Positions 50,161 through 60,673 of a DNA stretch of 64,000 nt are shown here, piece after piece. A program made the translations under genes and the position numbers. The stretch covers positions 1 to 64,000 of the forward strand of contig QHSL01000072.1 of NCBI GenBank assembly GCA_003220435.1. Direction: 5' to 3'. The DNA is from Candidatus Rokuibacteriota bacterium. Its GTDB lineage: Bacteria; Methylomirabilota; Methylomirabilia; Rokubacteriales; CSP1-6. The notes under the pieces were generated by a model. That model saw nothing but the letters and a program-made list of their open reading frames with translations. It was not told where the DNA came from and did not search any database. Every line of letters begins with the position of its first letter. Within the stretch, counting starts at the first letter, position 1.

Positions 50161-50738
50161 GCGAGGTCCTCCAGCAGGCTCTTCTTCGTGTCGTCCGACA
50201 GCACCGTGCGCGCGTGCTCGTTCGGGTGCTCGACCACCACCGCGACCTCGGCCGAGAGGAAGATGCGCCACGCCCGCGGCGGCAACGCGAAGCGGACACA
50301 GTGGACGGCGCTGAGCTTGCCGCGCTCTTCGTCGGAGTGGCCCGACTCGAAGTGGCCCGCGATCACGTGGGGGCCGACGGTCAGCTTCACGTACTCGCGC
50401 GTGTCGATCCCCAGCAGCGTGTCGAGCACGGGCTTGATCTCCGCGGGCTCGGCGATCTCGATCATCATCGTCGCCGACAGCTCGCCGGACCGTGGCAGGA
50501 GGCCGTTGTAGACCTCGACCTCCTCGGCGATCTTCGAGTCGTCCACGATGCGCTCGGCGCGGACCATCTCCTGGATCTGGAACCACACCGTCGCCCGGTT
50601 CTCGAAGACGAAGGAGAGGTAGCGCCCGACCGCCACGCGGCGGGACTTCTTCAGTTCGATGAGCTCGCGGCGACGCGCGTCGCGCACCCGTTCGTACTCG
50701 ACGAGATTCAGGATCTCCGAGGTTGCCAGGTGGTTCAC
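50157..50738 (-). CDS. DUF3501 family protein
   Basis: EYERVRDARRRELIELKKSRRVAVGRYLSFVFENRATVWFQIQEMVRAER; located next to a GlpC-like protein and rubrerythrin. Confidence 0.82.
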   Translation of the reverse strand: MNHLATSEILNLVEYERVRDARRRELIELKKSRRVAVGRYLSFVFENRATVWFQIQEMVRAERIVDDSKIAEEVEVYNGLLPRSGELSATMMIEIAEPAEIKPVLDTLLGIDTREYVKLTVGPHVIAGHFESGHSDEERGKLSAVHCVRFALPPRAWRIFLSAEVAVVVEHPNEHARTVLSDDTKKSLLEDLA

Positions 50739-50742
50739 CGCG

Positions 50743-52050
50743 TCACTCCTCGAGGCCGTAGGCGGCGGCGAGGACCTCGATCGGATGCTTCGCCTTCCGA
50801 CCCGTCCCCTGCTCGATCTGGAGCGCGGCCAACGGGCAGTCGGTCGTCACCGTCGGCGCGTCGGCTGCGACGACGGCGTCGAAGAGGGGCTCCGCCACCT
50901 TGAGCGAGAGCTCGTAGTATTCCTTCTTGAAGCCCCACGTGCCGTCCACGGCGGAGCACTTCTCCACCACGTCGACGGCGGCGCCGGGCACGGTCCGCAG
51001 CACGTCCGCCGACTTGTGGCCGAGGTTCTGGGCCCGCAAGTGACAGGGCACGTGGTACGTCACGTGGCCAACGGGCCGCGTGAAGCTCGTGTCGAGCGCC
51101 CCGGCCGCCTGCAGCTGGCCGAGATACTCAAAGATGTCCCGGGTGTTCGCCGCGACGAGCTTGGCGTCGTCGGAGCCGTCGAGCCAGGGATATTCCCGCT
51201 TCAGCATGTAGCTGCAGGTCGGGCCGGGCACGACGATCTCGCATCCCTCACGGACGGCGGCGGCGAGGCTCGTCACGTTCTGCCTGATGAGGGCCTTCGC
51301 CTCGTCGACGGCGCCGCCGTCGAGGTACGGCATGCCGCAGCAGCGCTGCGCCGGCAGGCTTACGTCCACTCGGTTCCGCTCCAGCACCCGCACCGCGGCA
51401 CGCCCCGTCGACGGCGCGTAGTACTCGACGCTGCACGTCACGAACAGCGCGACTTTCCGAGCGGCGGGCTCCCGGGCCGTCGCCGCGCCCGCCGCGCTTG
51501 CGCGACGTGGAGTCATCCCCCGCGCATGTCGCCTGAACCAAGCCGAGAACGTCTGCCGGTGGAACTTGGGCATGTTCCGCCGCTTGTGGATGCCCACCAC
51601 CGCCTGCATGAAGGCGCGGTGCACGGAGCGCTCGTTCATCCAGTTCGACAGCGGCGCGCCGAGGCTCCCGAGTCGGCCGACGAGGTCGGCGTTGCCAAGG
51701 AGCCTATCTTGAAGACTCACGCCGTTCCGGCGGGCCCCGGCCGCGCGGGCTCGCAACATGAGCCGCGGGAAGTCGACTTCCCAGCGGTGCGGCGGCGTGT
51801 ACGGACAGTGGTTGAAGCAGAGCTTGCACTGGTAGCAGAGATCGACGACTTCCTTGACGTCCGACGCGGGAAGCTTGTCCACATCGCCGTCCACCGCGTC
51901 CCCGTCGATCCGGTCGAGCAGCACCTTGAACGACGGGCAGAGCGGCAGGCACCGCCGGCAGCCGCCGCAGATGTCATAGACGCGCCGCAGCTCGCGGTCG
52001 ACCGCCCCGAGATCCCAGAACTCCGCCTTCCGAAGATCTAGACTCGCCAT
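50743..52050 (-). CDS. GlpC/HdrD-like (Fe-S)-binding oxidoreductase
   Basis: CGGCRRCLPLCP and CYQCKLCFNHCPYTPP (two 4Fe-4S), CCG-type motifs (YHVPCHLRAQNLG). Confidence 0.9.
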   Translation of the reverse strand: MASLDLRKAEFWDLGAVDRELRRVYDICGGCRRCLPLCPSFKVLLDRIDGDAVDGDVDKLPASDVKEVVDLCYQCKLCFNHCPYTPPHRWEVDFPRLMLRARAAGARRNGVSLQDRLLGNADLVGRLGSLGAPLSNWMNERSVHRAFMQAVVGIHKRRNMPKFHRQTFSAWFRRHARGMTPRRASAAGAATAREPAARKVALFVTCSVEYYAPSTGRAAVRVLERNRVDVSLPAQRCCGMPYLDGGAVDEAKALIRQNVTSLAAAVREGCEIVVPGPTCSYMLKREYPWLDGSDDAKLVAANTRDIFEYLGQLQAAGALDTSFTRPVGHVTYHVPCHLRAQNLGHKSADVLRTVPGAAVDVVEKCSAVDGTWGFKKEYYELSLKVAEPLFDAVVAADAPTVTTDCPLAALQIEQGTGRKAKHPIEVLAAAYGLEE

Positions 52051-52078
52051 GATTGAGACTGGCGCGGCTAGCTACCGC

Positions 52079-52246
52079 ACGGGCTCGCGGCGAAGGGCCG
52101 ACGGGGGAGGGGCCGACCGGACCCGTTCCCTCCGAGTGGCGGCGGACGCCGCGCACCCGGATGGAGCCCAGTCGCCGCCGGGCAGCGCACGTGTGCCGCG
52201 TGGTCCGGTCGGCCCCTCCCCCGTCGGTCCTTCGTCGCGAGCCCGT
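52079..52246. repeat. Long inverted repeat element E1 (45-bp arms, 2 mismatches, 78-bp core)
   Basis: 52079-52123 is the reverse complement of 52202-52246; the core is homologous to E2 at 63117-63198. Confidence 0.93.
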
Positions 52247-52252
52247 CGTCAG

Positions 52253-52702
52253 CTAGATCGCTTCAGCTGGATCTTTCCCGGCAATCTGCTGCAGTCCCTT
52301 GTTGAACCGCCCGGCGTGCGACTTCTCGGCCTTGGCCAGCGTCTCGAACCATTCCGCCAACTCGTCGAAGCTCTCGCCGCGCGCGGTCTTGGCCATGCCC
52401 GGGTACATCTGGGTGTACTCGTACGTCTCGCCGGCGACGGCCGCCTTGAGATTCGTCTCGGTCTTTCCGATCGGCTCACCGGTCGCCGGGTCGCCGACTT
52501 CCTTCAGGAAGTCGAGGTGCCCGAAGGCGTGTCCGGTCTCGGCGTCGGCGGTGTCCTTGAAGAGGCCCGCGATGTCCGGGAACCCTTCGATGTCCGCGAC
52601 GCGCGCGAAGTACAGGTACCGCCGGTTCGCCTGCGACTCGCCGGCGAACGCTTCCTTGAGATTCTCGAAGCTCTTGGTGCCCTTGAGGCTCTTCCCTGCC
52701 AC
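52253..52702 (-). CDS. Rubrerythrin
   Basis: [23 protein letters not shown]...[17 protein letters not shown]...[18 protein letters not shown]...[14 protein letters not shown]. Confidence 0.93.
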   Translation of the reverse strand: MAGKSLKGTKSFENLKEAFAGESQANRRYLYFARVADIEGFPDIAGLFKDTADAETGHAFGHLDFLKEVGDPATGEPIGKTETNLKAAVAGETYEYTQMYPGMAKTARGESFDELAEWFETLAKAEKSHAGRFNKGLQQIAGKDPAEAI

Positions 52703-52712
52703 GACTCCTCCT

Positions 52713-53147
52713 TTATCCTGTCACGGATGATCGACCGCGGCGCCGGCACGCGCCGCAGCGGCCGTAGTACTCGGTCCGGTGGTCCAGGACCTCGAAGCCC
52801 GTGCGCGCCGCGATTCGGCGCCGGCCGCCTCGCTCGGCGCGCGCCGGCACGTCGTAGATCCGGCCGCACACGAGGCACGTGAAGTGATCGTGCGGGCCGG
52901 TGTTACCGTCGAAGCGCAGCCCGCCCGCATGGGCGCGCTCGGCCAGGCACCCCTCGGCGGCGAGCATCCTCAGATTTCGATAGACGGTCGCGAGGCTCAC
53001 GCGCGGAAGCCGGCGACGCACGCGCCGGTAGACCACTGCGGCAGTCGGGTGCGTGTCGGCCGCGCGGACCACGTCGAGGATGAGTCGCCGGGGACGCGTG
53101 AGCCGCCGTCCGCGCGCGCGTAGCGCGTCGAGATTGTCGGGAATCAT
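52713..53147 (-). CDS. Fur/PerR-family transcriptional regulator
   Basis: [69 protein letters not shown]. Start likely MIPDN at 53147; ATG 53162 is the alternative. Confidence 0.92.
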   Translation of the reverse strand: MIPDNLDALRARGRRLTRPRRLILDVVRAADTHPTAAVVYRRVRRRLPRVSLATVYRNLRMLAAEGCLAERAHAGGLRFDGNTGPHDHFTCLVCGRIYDVPARAERGGRRRIAARTGFEVLDHRTEYYGRCGACRRRGRSSVTG

Positions 53148-53152
53148 CTTGT

Positions 53153-53167
53153 TAGTAATCATTATCA
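53153..53167. promoter_or_regulatory. Candidate Fur/PerR box
   Basis: Minus strand TGATAATGATTACTA against the 7-1-7 pattern TGATAATnATTATCA (left half 7/7, right half 5/7); between the fur-family gene and uvrA. Confidence 0.6.
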
Positions 53168-53279
53168 ATTTGCTACTAGCGGCAGCGTACAGGCGGCTCG
53201 GCGCGCTGTCAAGCGTCCGAAGCGTGTGGCGCGCTGCGCCGTCTTCCAGTAGACTACCCGCCTCAGGAGGACTGTTCGA

Positions 53280-56066
53280 ATGCCCCAGCCCCTCGGGCTG
53301 CGCATCCAGGGAGCACGGCAGAACAACCTCAAGAACATCTCGCTGGAGATCCCCCACGACCGTCTCACCGTCGTGACCGGCGTGTCCGGCTCCGGCAAGT
53401 CGTCCCTCGCCTTCGACACGCTCTTCGCCGAGGGCCAGTGGCGCTACGTCGAATCACTGTCGACCTACGCTCGAATGTTTCTCGACCGGGTGGACCGTCC
53501 CGACGTGGACAAGATCGAGCAGATCCGCCCGGCGGTCGCCCTCGAGCAGAAGAATCCGGTGCGGACCGCGCGGTCCACCGTCGGCACCGCCACCGAGGTG
53601 TACGACTACCTGCGTCTCCTCTACGCCAAGATCGGTCGCGTTCACTGCCCGAGCTGCGGCGCGCCGGCGGTGTCGCACTCGCCCGAGTCGATCGCGAACG
53701 CGCTGCTCGGCGAGCACGCGGGCGCGCGGGCGCTGATCACCTTCCGGCTCGCGGTCCCGGCCGGGCTGCCGCCCGCCGAGCTGTGGGCGACGCTCACGCG
53801 GCGTGGGTTCGCGCGCGTCCGGATCGACGGCGACATCCTCGATCTCGCCGCGCCGGCGCCGCCCGACTTCGGCGACCGTTCGGCGATCGCGGTAGTCCTC
53901 GATCGGGTCGTGCTGGACCCGGCGCAGCGCGCCCGGATCACCGAGTCGGTCGAGTCGGCGCTCCGCGAAGGGGGCGGGCAGCTCGCCGTCGAGATCGTGG
54001 GCGGTCCCACCCGCGTGTTCGCGGAGGAGTTCCGCTGCAGCGGGTGCGGGGCCGCCCTCGAGCGAGCACAGCCGCTGCTGTTCTCGTTCAACCATCCGCT
54101 GGGTGCGTGCCCGGAGTGCAAGGGCTTCGGCAACGTGCTGAAGTACGACGAGGCGCGCGTGGTCCCCGACCGCACGCTGAGCCTCGCCGACGGCGCCGTC
54201 GAGCCGTGGACGCACCCGTCGGGCCGCTGGTACCAGCGCGAGATGATGAAGGCGGCGCGGCGGAAGAAGCTCGACACCGAGACGCCATGGGAGCGGCTTC
54301 CGGAGGCGACGCGCACCTACGTCTACAAGGGTGACGGGAACTTCCCCGGCATCCAGGGGTTCTTCGAGGAAGTCGAGTCGTACCGCTACAAGCTCCACGT
54401 GCGGGTCTTCCTCTCGCGCTACCGCAGCCAATCCATCTGCCCGACGTGCCGCGGCGCACGGCTCAAGCCCGCAGCCCTCGCGGTCCGCGTCGGGGGGCTC
54501 ACGATCGCCGAGTTCACCGCGCTCACCATCGACGCGGCGGCTCGGCTCGTCGGCAGCCTCGGTCTCACCGCGTGGGACGCGGTCGTCGCGCGCGAGATCT
54601 TGCGCCAGCTCACCGCCAAGCTCACGTTCCTGCTGCGCGTCGGGCTCGGCTACCTCACGCTCTCCCGTCAGACGCGGACGCTGTCGGGAGGCGAGGCGCA
54701 GCGCATCAACCTGGCCAACCAGCTCGGCTCGCAGCTGGTGGGTACACTCTACGTGCTGGACGAGCCGTCGATCGGGCTGCACCCGCGCGACACGACCCGA
54801 CTGGCCGACCTCTGCCGCGAGCTGGCGCAGGCCGGCAACACGGTCGTGGTCGTCGAGCACGACCGCGAGTTCATCGCGGCGGCGGACCACATCGTCGAGC
54901 TGGGGCCGGGCTCGGGCGATCGCGGCGGCGAGATCGTCTTCAACGGCTCGCAGGCCGAGTTCCAGAAGGCGACGCACTCGCTGACCGCGCGCTACGTCAC
55001 CGGACGCGAGTCGATCCCGGTGCCCCCGTTCCGGCGCAGCGGCCGCCGCCAGCTTACCCTCGTGGGCGCGCGCGAGCACAACCTCAAGGACGTGACGGTC
55101 CGCGTCCCCCTGCACACGCTCACGGTCGTGTCGGGCGTCTCGGGCTCGGGCAAGTCCACCCTCGTGCACGACACGCTCTATCGGGCCGTCGCGCGCGCCT
55201 TCAAGACCGACTTCGCGCCGCCCGGCGCCTACCACGCGCTGACCGGCACCGAGTACCTGAAGGGCGTCCGCCTCATCGATCAGGAACCGATCGGGCGCAC
55301 CCCCCGCTCCAACCCGATCACCTACGTGAAGGCGTTCGACGAGATCCGCAAGCTCTTCGCGGCGCTCCCGCGGGCGAAGGCGCTCGGCCTCGACTCCGGC
55401 GCGTTCTCCTTCAACGTGCCGGGCGGACGCTGCGAGTCGTGTCAGGGCGACGGCTTCCAGAAGCTCGAGATGTACTTCTTCGAAGATGTGTACGTCGCCT
55501 GCCCCGAGTGCGAGGGGCGGCGCTACCGCACGGACGTCCTCGGCGTGCGGCTTCGCGGCCGGAGCGTGAGCGACGTGCTCCAGATGACGGTCGACGAGGC
55601 GGTCGACTTCTTCGCCGCCCAGACCAGCCTCGCGCGTCGCCTGCGAACCCTGCAAGCCGTCGGCCTCGGCTATCTCCGGCTCGGTCAGGCGGCGACGACG
55701 CTGTCGGGCGGCGAGGCGCAGCGGCTCAAGATCGCCGCCGAGCTGGGCGCGCGGGCGACCAGCGAGATGCTCTACGTCCTGGACGAGCCGACGACGGGGC
55801 TCCATCTCGACGACGTCAAGAAGCTCCTGGGCGTGCTCAACCGCCTGGTCGACGCCGGCAACACCGTCCTGGTCGTCGAGCACCATCTGGACGTGATCAA
55901 GGCCGCGGATCACGTGATCGACCTCGGGCCCGAGGGCGGTGAGGAAGGCGGTGAGATCGTCGCCGAGGGCCCGCCCGAGACGATCGCGCAGACGCCCGGG
56001 TCGTACACCGGCAAGTTCCTCGCGGAGGTCCTTCCGAAGCCCAACGGCAAGCACGGCCACCCCTGA
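53280..56066 (+). CDS. uvrA: Excinuclease ABC subunit A
   Basis: [51 protein letters not shown], two ABC signature motifs, Zn-finger CxxC motifs. Confidence 0.96.
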   Translation: MPQPLGLRIQGARQNNLKNISLEIPHDRLTVVTGVSGSGKSSLAFDTLFAEGQWRYVESLSTYARMFLDRVDRPDVDKIEQIRPAVALEQKNPVRTARSTVGTATEVYDYLRLLYAKIGRVHCPSCGAPAVSHSPESIANALLGEHAGARALITFRLAVPAGLPPAELWATLTRRGFARVRIDGDILDLAAPAPPDFGDRSAIAVVLDRVVLDPAQRARITESVESALREGGGQLAVEIVGGPTRVFAEEFRCSGCGAALERAQPLLFSFNHPLGACPECKGFGNVLKYDEARVVPDRTLSLADGAVEPWTHPSGRWYQREMMKAARRKKLDTETPWERLPEATRTYVYKGDGNFPGIQGFFEEVESYRYKLHVRVFLSRYRSQSICPTCRGARLKPAALAVRVGGLTIAEFTALTIDAAARLVGSLGLTAWDAVVAREILRQLTAKLTFLLRVGLGYLTLSRQTRTLSGGEAQRINLANQLGSQLVGTLYVLDEPSIGLHPRDTTRLADLCRELAQAGNTVVVVEHDREFIAAADHIVELGPGSGDRGGEIVFNGSQAEFQKATHSLTARYVTGRESIPVPPFRRSGRRQLTLVGAREHNLKDVTVRVPLHTLTVVSGVSGSGKSTLVHDTLYRAVARAFKTDFAPPGAYHALTGTEYLKGVRLIDQEPIGRTPRSNPITYVKAFDEIRKLFAALPRAKALGLDSGAFSFNVPGGRCESCQGDGFQKLEMYFFEDVYVACPECEGRRYRTDVLGVRLRGRSVSDVLQMTVDEAVDFFAAQTSLARRLRTLQAVGLGYLRLGQAATTLSGGEAQRLKIAAELGARATSEMLYVLDEPTTGLHLDDVKKLLGVLNRLVDAGNTVLVVEHHLDVIKAADHVIDLGPEGGEEGGEIVAEGPPETIAQTPGSYTGKFLAEVLPKPNGKHGHP

Positions 56067-56106
56067 CGGCGACCCGCTCCATGGCCTCGGCGACAAAGGA
56101 GATTCG

Positions 56107-57321
56107 ATGAAGACTCTGCGCGACAAATACTGCATCGTCGGCGTGGGCGAGACGGAGTACTCGCGCAGCTCCCGCCGCACGACGCGGGCCATGGCCGTCG
56201 AAGCCATCCGCAAGGCGATCATCGACGCCGGGCTCAAGGCGGCCGACGTGGACGGCATGCTCGACTACCAGGGCGGGGATTCGACGCTCGCCAACAGCGT
56301 CGCCTCCGACCTGGGGATCCGCTTCAACTTCTACATGGACGTGATGGGGGGCGGCTCCTCCACCGAGGCGCTGGTTGGTCTCGCGATGGGCGCGATCGAG
56401 GCCGGCATGTGCAATACCGTCGCCATCTATCGCTCCATGAACGGCTACTCGGAGTTCCGCATCGGCGGCACCGGCGCGCGGGCCGCCCAGCCAGTCCGCG
56501 GGCTCGATCTGGCCCAGGTGCCCTATGGAATGCGGAGCGCCGGCCAGAGCTTCGCGCCGACCTTCATGCGCCACATGTACGAGTACGGCACCACCTCCGA
56601 GCAGGTCGCCCACGTCCGGGTCGCCCACAGCAAGCACGCCTCGCAGAACCCCAAGGCGCTCCTGAAGGAGCGGGTGACGGTTCAGGACGTGCTCAACTCA
56701 CGCTGGATCGTCAAGCCGCTGCACCTGCTCGACTGCTGCCTCGAGACGGACAACGCGACGTGCATCATCGTGACCTCGGTGGAGCGCGCGCGCGACCTGA
56801 AGCCCCGGCCCGTCTACATCATGGGGGTCGCCGGCCGCGTGTCCAAGCCACGCCTGGACTTCCACTGGGCGCACGGCCCCATCTCGCGGGTGGCCGGCTA
56901 CTACGCCAAGGACATCGTGTTCCCGCAGGCCGGGATCACCCCCGAGGACATCGACGTCACCGGCTCCTACGACGCGTTCACCTTCACCACCATGCTGCAG
57001 CTCGAGGAGTACGGGTTCTGCAAGAAGGGCGAGGGCGGCGCGTACGTGTCGAGCGGAATCATCGAGCTCGGCGGCAAGCGCCCCAACAACACCTCCGGCA
57101 GCCACCTGTGCGAGGGCTACACCCACGGCATGTCCATGGTGATCGAGAACGTGCGCCAGCTTCGCGGGACCGTGGACGACTACTGCCCGCGCGCCGCCGA
57201 GGGCGTGCACACCTACGACTACTCCCCCGGCCGCTGCCGCCAGGTGAAGGACGCCGAGATCTCCATGAATCTCGGCTGGGCCATGCCCGCCACCGGCAGC
57301 GCCCTGATCATGCGCCGATGA
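56107..57321 (+). CDS. Thiolase/acetyl-CoA acetyltransferase (lipid-transfer-type)
   Basis: YCIVGVGETEYSRSSRRTTRAMAVEAIRKAIIDAGLKAADVDGM; C-terminal SHLCEGYTHGMSMVIE. Confidence 0.87.
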   Translation: MKTLRDKYCIVGVGETEYSRSSRRTTRAMAVEAIRKAIIDAGLKAADVDGMLDYQGGDSTLANSVASDLGIRFNFYMDVMGGGSSTEALVGLAMGAIEAGMCNTVAIYRSMNGYSEFRIGGTGARAAQPVRGLDLAQVPYGMRSAGQSFAPTFMRHMYEYGTTSEQVAHVRVAHSKHASQNPKALLKERVTVQDVLNSRWIVKPLHLLDCCLETDNATCIIVTSVERARDLKPRPVYIMGVAGRVSKPRLDFHWAHGPISRVAGYYAKDIVFPQAGITPEDIDVTGSYDAFTFTTMLQLEEYGFCKKGEGGAYVSSGIIELGGKRPNNTSGSHLCEGYTHGMSMVIENVRQLRGTVDDYCPRAAEGVHTYDYSPGRCRQVKDAEISMNLGWAMPATGSALIMRR

Positions 57322-57416
57322 TCGGTCTGACATCCCGTACAGGGCACGGCGGGGCACGGGCGTGGCGACAGCCCGGGATGCACGGCCCAGTGGGCCCTGT
57401 TCAATAGGAGCCCCTG

Positions 57417-57923
57417 ATGCCCCAACCCGTCCAGTACCGCGGCATGACGCTGATCGTTCCCGACAACGACAGCGAGTGGAAGGAATTCTACGAGCACGCC
57501 CGCGCCCACCGGCTCGTCGTACGCAAGTGCAACGCCTGCGGGCTGATGCGCTACCCGCCGACCCACGCCTGCCCGTGGTGCATGGACCTCGGGTGGACGT
57601 GGCAGGAGGTGTCCGGCCGCGGGACGATCTACTCCTACGAGATCGTCGCGCACGCGATCCAGCCGGGCTTCAAGGAGCTGACGCCGTACGCGGTGGTGCT
57701 GGTCGAGCTGGATGAGCAGCGCGGCCGGCCGACGGCCGACGAGGCGCTGCGGGTCATCGCCAATCTGGTCAAGCCGGACTTCACTCCGGAGCCGGAGGCG
57801 AACGTGGCGATCGGCAAGCGGGTGCGCGTGGTCTTCCAGGACCTGGCCGATCACATGGCGCTGCCCCAGTTCACGCTGACGGAGGAGCCCGCGCAAGGGC
57901 GGGTGTGGCGGCTGCCAGGGTGA
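57417..57923 (+). CDS. Zn-ribbon/OB-fold (DUF35) protein
   Basis: LVVRKCNACGLMRYPPTHACPWCMDLGWTWQEVSGRGTIYSYEIV; follows thiolase. Confidence 0.9.
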   Translation: MPQPVQYRGMTLIVPDNDSEWKEFYEHARAHRLVVRKCNACGLMRYPPTHACPWCMDLGWTWQEVSGRGTIYSYEIVAHAIQPGFKELTPYAVVLVELDEQRGRPTADEALRVIANLVKPDFTPEPEANVAIGKRVRVVFQDLADHMALPQFTLTEEPAQGRVWRLPG

Positions 57924-58927
57924 GATTCGGCCTCGGGCTCTCGGTCCAGCATCTGCCCGACGAGCCGCAGGCTGTGCGGTTCCGAGAGCACGTCGAGCAG
58001 GTCCGGCTCGCCCGCGCGGTCGGCTTCTCTTCCGTGTGGGCGAGCCAGCACTATCTCTCGGATCCCTTCACCTACTTCCAGCCGATTCCAACCCTCGCGC
58101 GCCTCGCCGCCGACGCCCGCGGCCTGACGCTGGGCACCGGCGTGCTGCTGCTTCCGCTCCATCATCCGGTCGATATCGCCGAGCAGCTCGCGACGCTCGA
58201 CGTGATCGCCGACGGGCGCCTGATCTGCGGCGTCGGCCTCGGCTACCGCGACGTCGAGAACACCGCGCTGGGACACGATCCCACGCAGCGCGTCGGTCGC
58301 CTCGTCGAGGGCCTCGAGGTCCTCGAGCGGCTGTGGAGCGGCGAGCCCGTCGACTACGAAGGGCGCCACTTCAGCCTGCGATCGGTCCGGATCTCGATGC
58401 GGCCGATGCAGAGCCCGCGCCCGCCCGTCTGGCTCGCCGCCAACAGCGACGCGGGTGTCCGGCGCGCGGCGCGTCTCGGCGACGCCTGGCTGATGAACCC
58501 GCACACCACGCTCCCGACGCTCGAGCGGCAGCTGGCGCTCTTCCGGAGCGAGCGGAGCGCACTCGGCCGGCCGGCGGCCATCGAGATCCCGCTGATCAAG
58601 GAATGCTACGTGGCCCCGGAGACCGCGACGGCCGTGTCCGAGGCGGCGCGGTTCGTCGGGCCGAAGTATCAGGCGTACCGACGGTGGGAACAGGACAAGG
58701 CGCTGCCCGCCGGGGAAACCTTCGATGGGAGCTTCGACGCGCTGGCGCGCGACCGGTTCCTCGTCGGCGACCCGGCGCGCATCGTCGACGAGATCGCCCG
58801 CTACCGCGAGCGGCTCGGCGTCACCATGATGATTTTTAGACTTCAGTGGCCGGGCATGGACCAGGATCGGGTGTTGCGCTCGATCCGGCTCCTCGGCCAG
58901 AAGGTTCTGCTGAAGTTTCTCGGCTAG
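57905..58927 (+). CDS. LLM-class flavin-dependent oxidoreductase
   Basis: VGFSSVWASQHYLSDPFTYFQPIPTLARLAADARGLTLGTGVLLLPLHHPVDIAEQLATLDVIADGRLICGVGLGYR. Confidence 0.9.
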   Translation: MAAARVRFGLGLSVQHLPDEPQAVRFREHVEQVRLARAVGFSSVWASQHYLSDPFTYFQPIPTLARLAADARGLTLGTGVLLLPLHHPVDIAEQLATLDVIADGRLICGVGLGYRDVENTALGHDPTQRVGRLVEGLEVLERLWSGEPVDYEGRHFSLRSVRISMRPMQSPRPPVWLAANSDAGVRRAARLGDAWLMNPHTTLPTLERQLALFRSERSALGRPAAIEIPLIKECYVAPETATAVSEAARFVGPKYQAYRRWEQDKALPAGETFDGSFDALARDRFLVGDPARIVDEIARYRERLGVTMMIFRLQWPGMDQDRVLRSIRLLGQKVLLKFLG

Positions 58928-59631
58928 CGCGGCTCGCGGGAGGCGCGAAGCCGGAACTCCCGCAGGTCGTCGGCGGCGCTCAGTCGCGCGCCGGTGAGCG
59001 CCTGAATCTCGTCGAGAGTCCAGCCCGGCGCGTGCTCCCGCAGCTTGAACCCTTGGGGGGTCAGCTCGAACAGGCCCAGATCGGTCACCACCAGCTTGAC
59101 GACGCCCGGCGCCGTGATGGGCAGGGTGCAGCGCTTGAGCAACCGCGGCTCGCCCTCGCGGGTCGTGTGCTCCAGCGCGACGAAGACGCGCTTGGCGCAC
59201 GCCGCCAGATCCATGGCTCCACCGATGCCACCGCCCTTGCGGCCGGGGACGCGCCAGTTGGCGAAGTCGCCGTTTTCCGCGACTTCGTAGGCCCCCATCA
59301 CCGTCACGTCCACCATCCCCTTGCGGATCAGGCCGAAGGAGTCGGCGTGATGGACGATGGCCATGCCGGGGACGGCCGTGACCTGCTGCCCTCCGGCGTT
59401 GACGAGATATCGGTCCGCGGTCTCCGCCGACGCCAGGGGACCGTAGCCGATCGCGCCGTTCTCGGAATGGAAGATCAGGCTCTTGCGGGGGTCGACGTAG
59501 TTGGAGCACAGGGTCGGCATCCCGACGCCCAGATTCACGATCCAACCGTCCTGGAACTCCATGGCCAACCGGTCGCACATGGCCTGTCGTGCCAGTCTCG
59601 GCTTCTCCGTCGTCGTCCGATGCTCAGACAT
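58924..59631 (-). CDS. CoA-transferase subunit B (ScoB-like)
   Basis: MEFQDGWIVNLGVGMPTLCSNYVDPRKSLIFHSENGAIGYGP; KGGGIGGAMDLAA. Confidence 0.9.
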   Translation of the reverse strand: MSEHRTTTEKPRLARQAMCDRLAMEFQDGWIVNLGVGMPTLCSNYVDPRKSLIFHSENGAIGYGPLASAETADRYLVNAGGQQVTAVPGMAIVHHADSFGLIRKGMVDVTVMGAYEVAENGDFANWRVPGRKGGGIGGAMDLAACAKRVFVALEHTTREGEPRLLKRCTLPITAPGVVKLVVTDLGLFELTPQGFKLREHAPGWTLDEIQALTGARLSAADDLREFRLRASREPR

Positions 59632-59638
59632 CGACGTC

Positions 59639-60337
59639 TCAGTCCCAGATCCCGTCGGGCGGTATGCGCACCAGACGGTCCACGTAGACTCCCGGCACGT
59701 GGACCTGATCCGGGTCCAGCTCGCCGACCGGCACGATGTCGTTCTCCACTTCGACGATGGTGATGCGAGCGGCCATCGCCATGATCGGGTTGAAGTTGCG
59801 CTGGGTCAGACGGAACTGGAGATTCCCGAACGTGTCCGCCTTCCAGGCCCGGATGAACGCGTAGTCGGCGTGCAGCGGGTATTCCAGCACGTAGACCTTT
59901 CCGTCGATCTCGCGATGCTCTTTGCCCTCGGCGAGCTCGGTGCCCACGCTGGCCGGAGTGTAGAAGGCGCCGATGCCGGCGGCCGCGGCGCGAATCCGCT
60001 CGGCGAGCGTCCCCTGCGGGATCAGCTCGGCGTCGACCTCGCCGTTGTTGTACATCCGCACGAACGCCGTGACCTGCGAGGGATGGGGCGTCGCGGTGAA
60101 CGCGCAGCACATCTTCTTCACCTGCCCGGCGGCGATCAGCGTGCCCACGTCCACCTTGGCGTCCACGGTACCGGCGTTGTTGGAGATGCCGGTGAGGCCC
60201 TTGGCGCCCTGACGGTTCACCGCGGCCAGGAGGTTGCGCGGAATGCCGACGCCGCCGAAGCCCGGGGACATGAACACCGAGCCGTCCGGGACGTCCGCCA
60301 CGGCCTCATCGAAGGTCCGGTAGATCTTGTTCTTCAT
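59639..60337 (-). CDS. CoA-transferase subunit A (ScoA-like)
   Basis: VFMSPGFGGVGIPRNLLAAV; ELIPQGTLAERIRAAAAGIGAFYTPASVGTELAEGKEHREIDGKVYVLEYPLHADYAFIRAWKADTFGNLQFR. Confidence 0.92.
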   Translation of the reverse strand: MKNKIYRTFDEAVADVPDGSVFMSPGFGGVGIPRNLLAAVNRQGAKGLTGISNNAGTVDAKVDVGTLIAAGQVKKMCCAFTATPHPSQVTAFVRMYNNGEVDAELIPQGTLAERIRAAAAGIGAFYTPASVGTELAEGKEHREIDGKVYVLEYPLHADYAFIRAWKADTFGNLQFRLTQRNFNPIMAMAARITIVEVENDIVPVGELDPDQVHVPGVYVDRLVRIPPDGIWD

Positions 60338-60388
60338 GCGACAGAGCCCGACGTTATGACGGCCCGGTCGGCGATGTCAACGGCTCGG

Positions 60389-60673
60389 CTAGAAATACTC
60401 GAAGGTGACGGGCTCGCGCTCCATCCGGAGCCGCAGGTCCGCCATGAAGACCAGATAGGGATGGGCGCCGCGGGCGAGGAGCGTGTCGCGGTCGCCCTGG
60501 ACCAGCGCGGCCGCGTCGGCGGCGGCGAGCCCGATCTCGCGTATGGCCGCGCCGGCGTCCTTCAGGAAGCGCGCGCGGAACCCGTCGTCGGACTTGAGCG
60601 CGAACAGACACCGGTTCAGCCGGTACGCGGACGCGGGGGGAAACCGGTAGTGGAGGGGCTCGCCTGCGCTCAC
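60389..60673 (-). CDS. LigA-like extradiol dioxygenase small subunit/domain (GTG start)
   Basis: YRLNRCLFALKSDDGFRARFLKD...HPYLVFMADLRLR; overlaps the LigB-type gene. Confidence 0.75.
   Translation of the reverse strand: MSAGEPLHYRFPPASAYRLNRCLFALKSDDGFRARFLKDAGAAIREIGLAAADAAALVQGDRDTLLARGAHPYLVFMADLRLRMEREPVTFEYF

Noticed and set aside
53454-56258. 934-aa antisense ORF across uvrA
   Set aside because: uvrA on the plus strand is unmistakable; long antisense ORFs are common in very GC-rich DNA.
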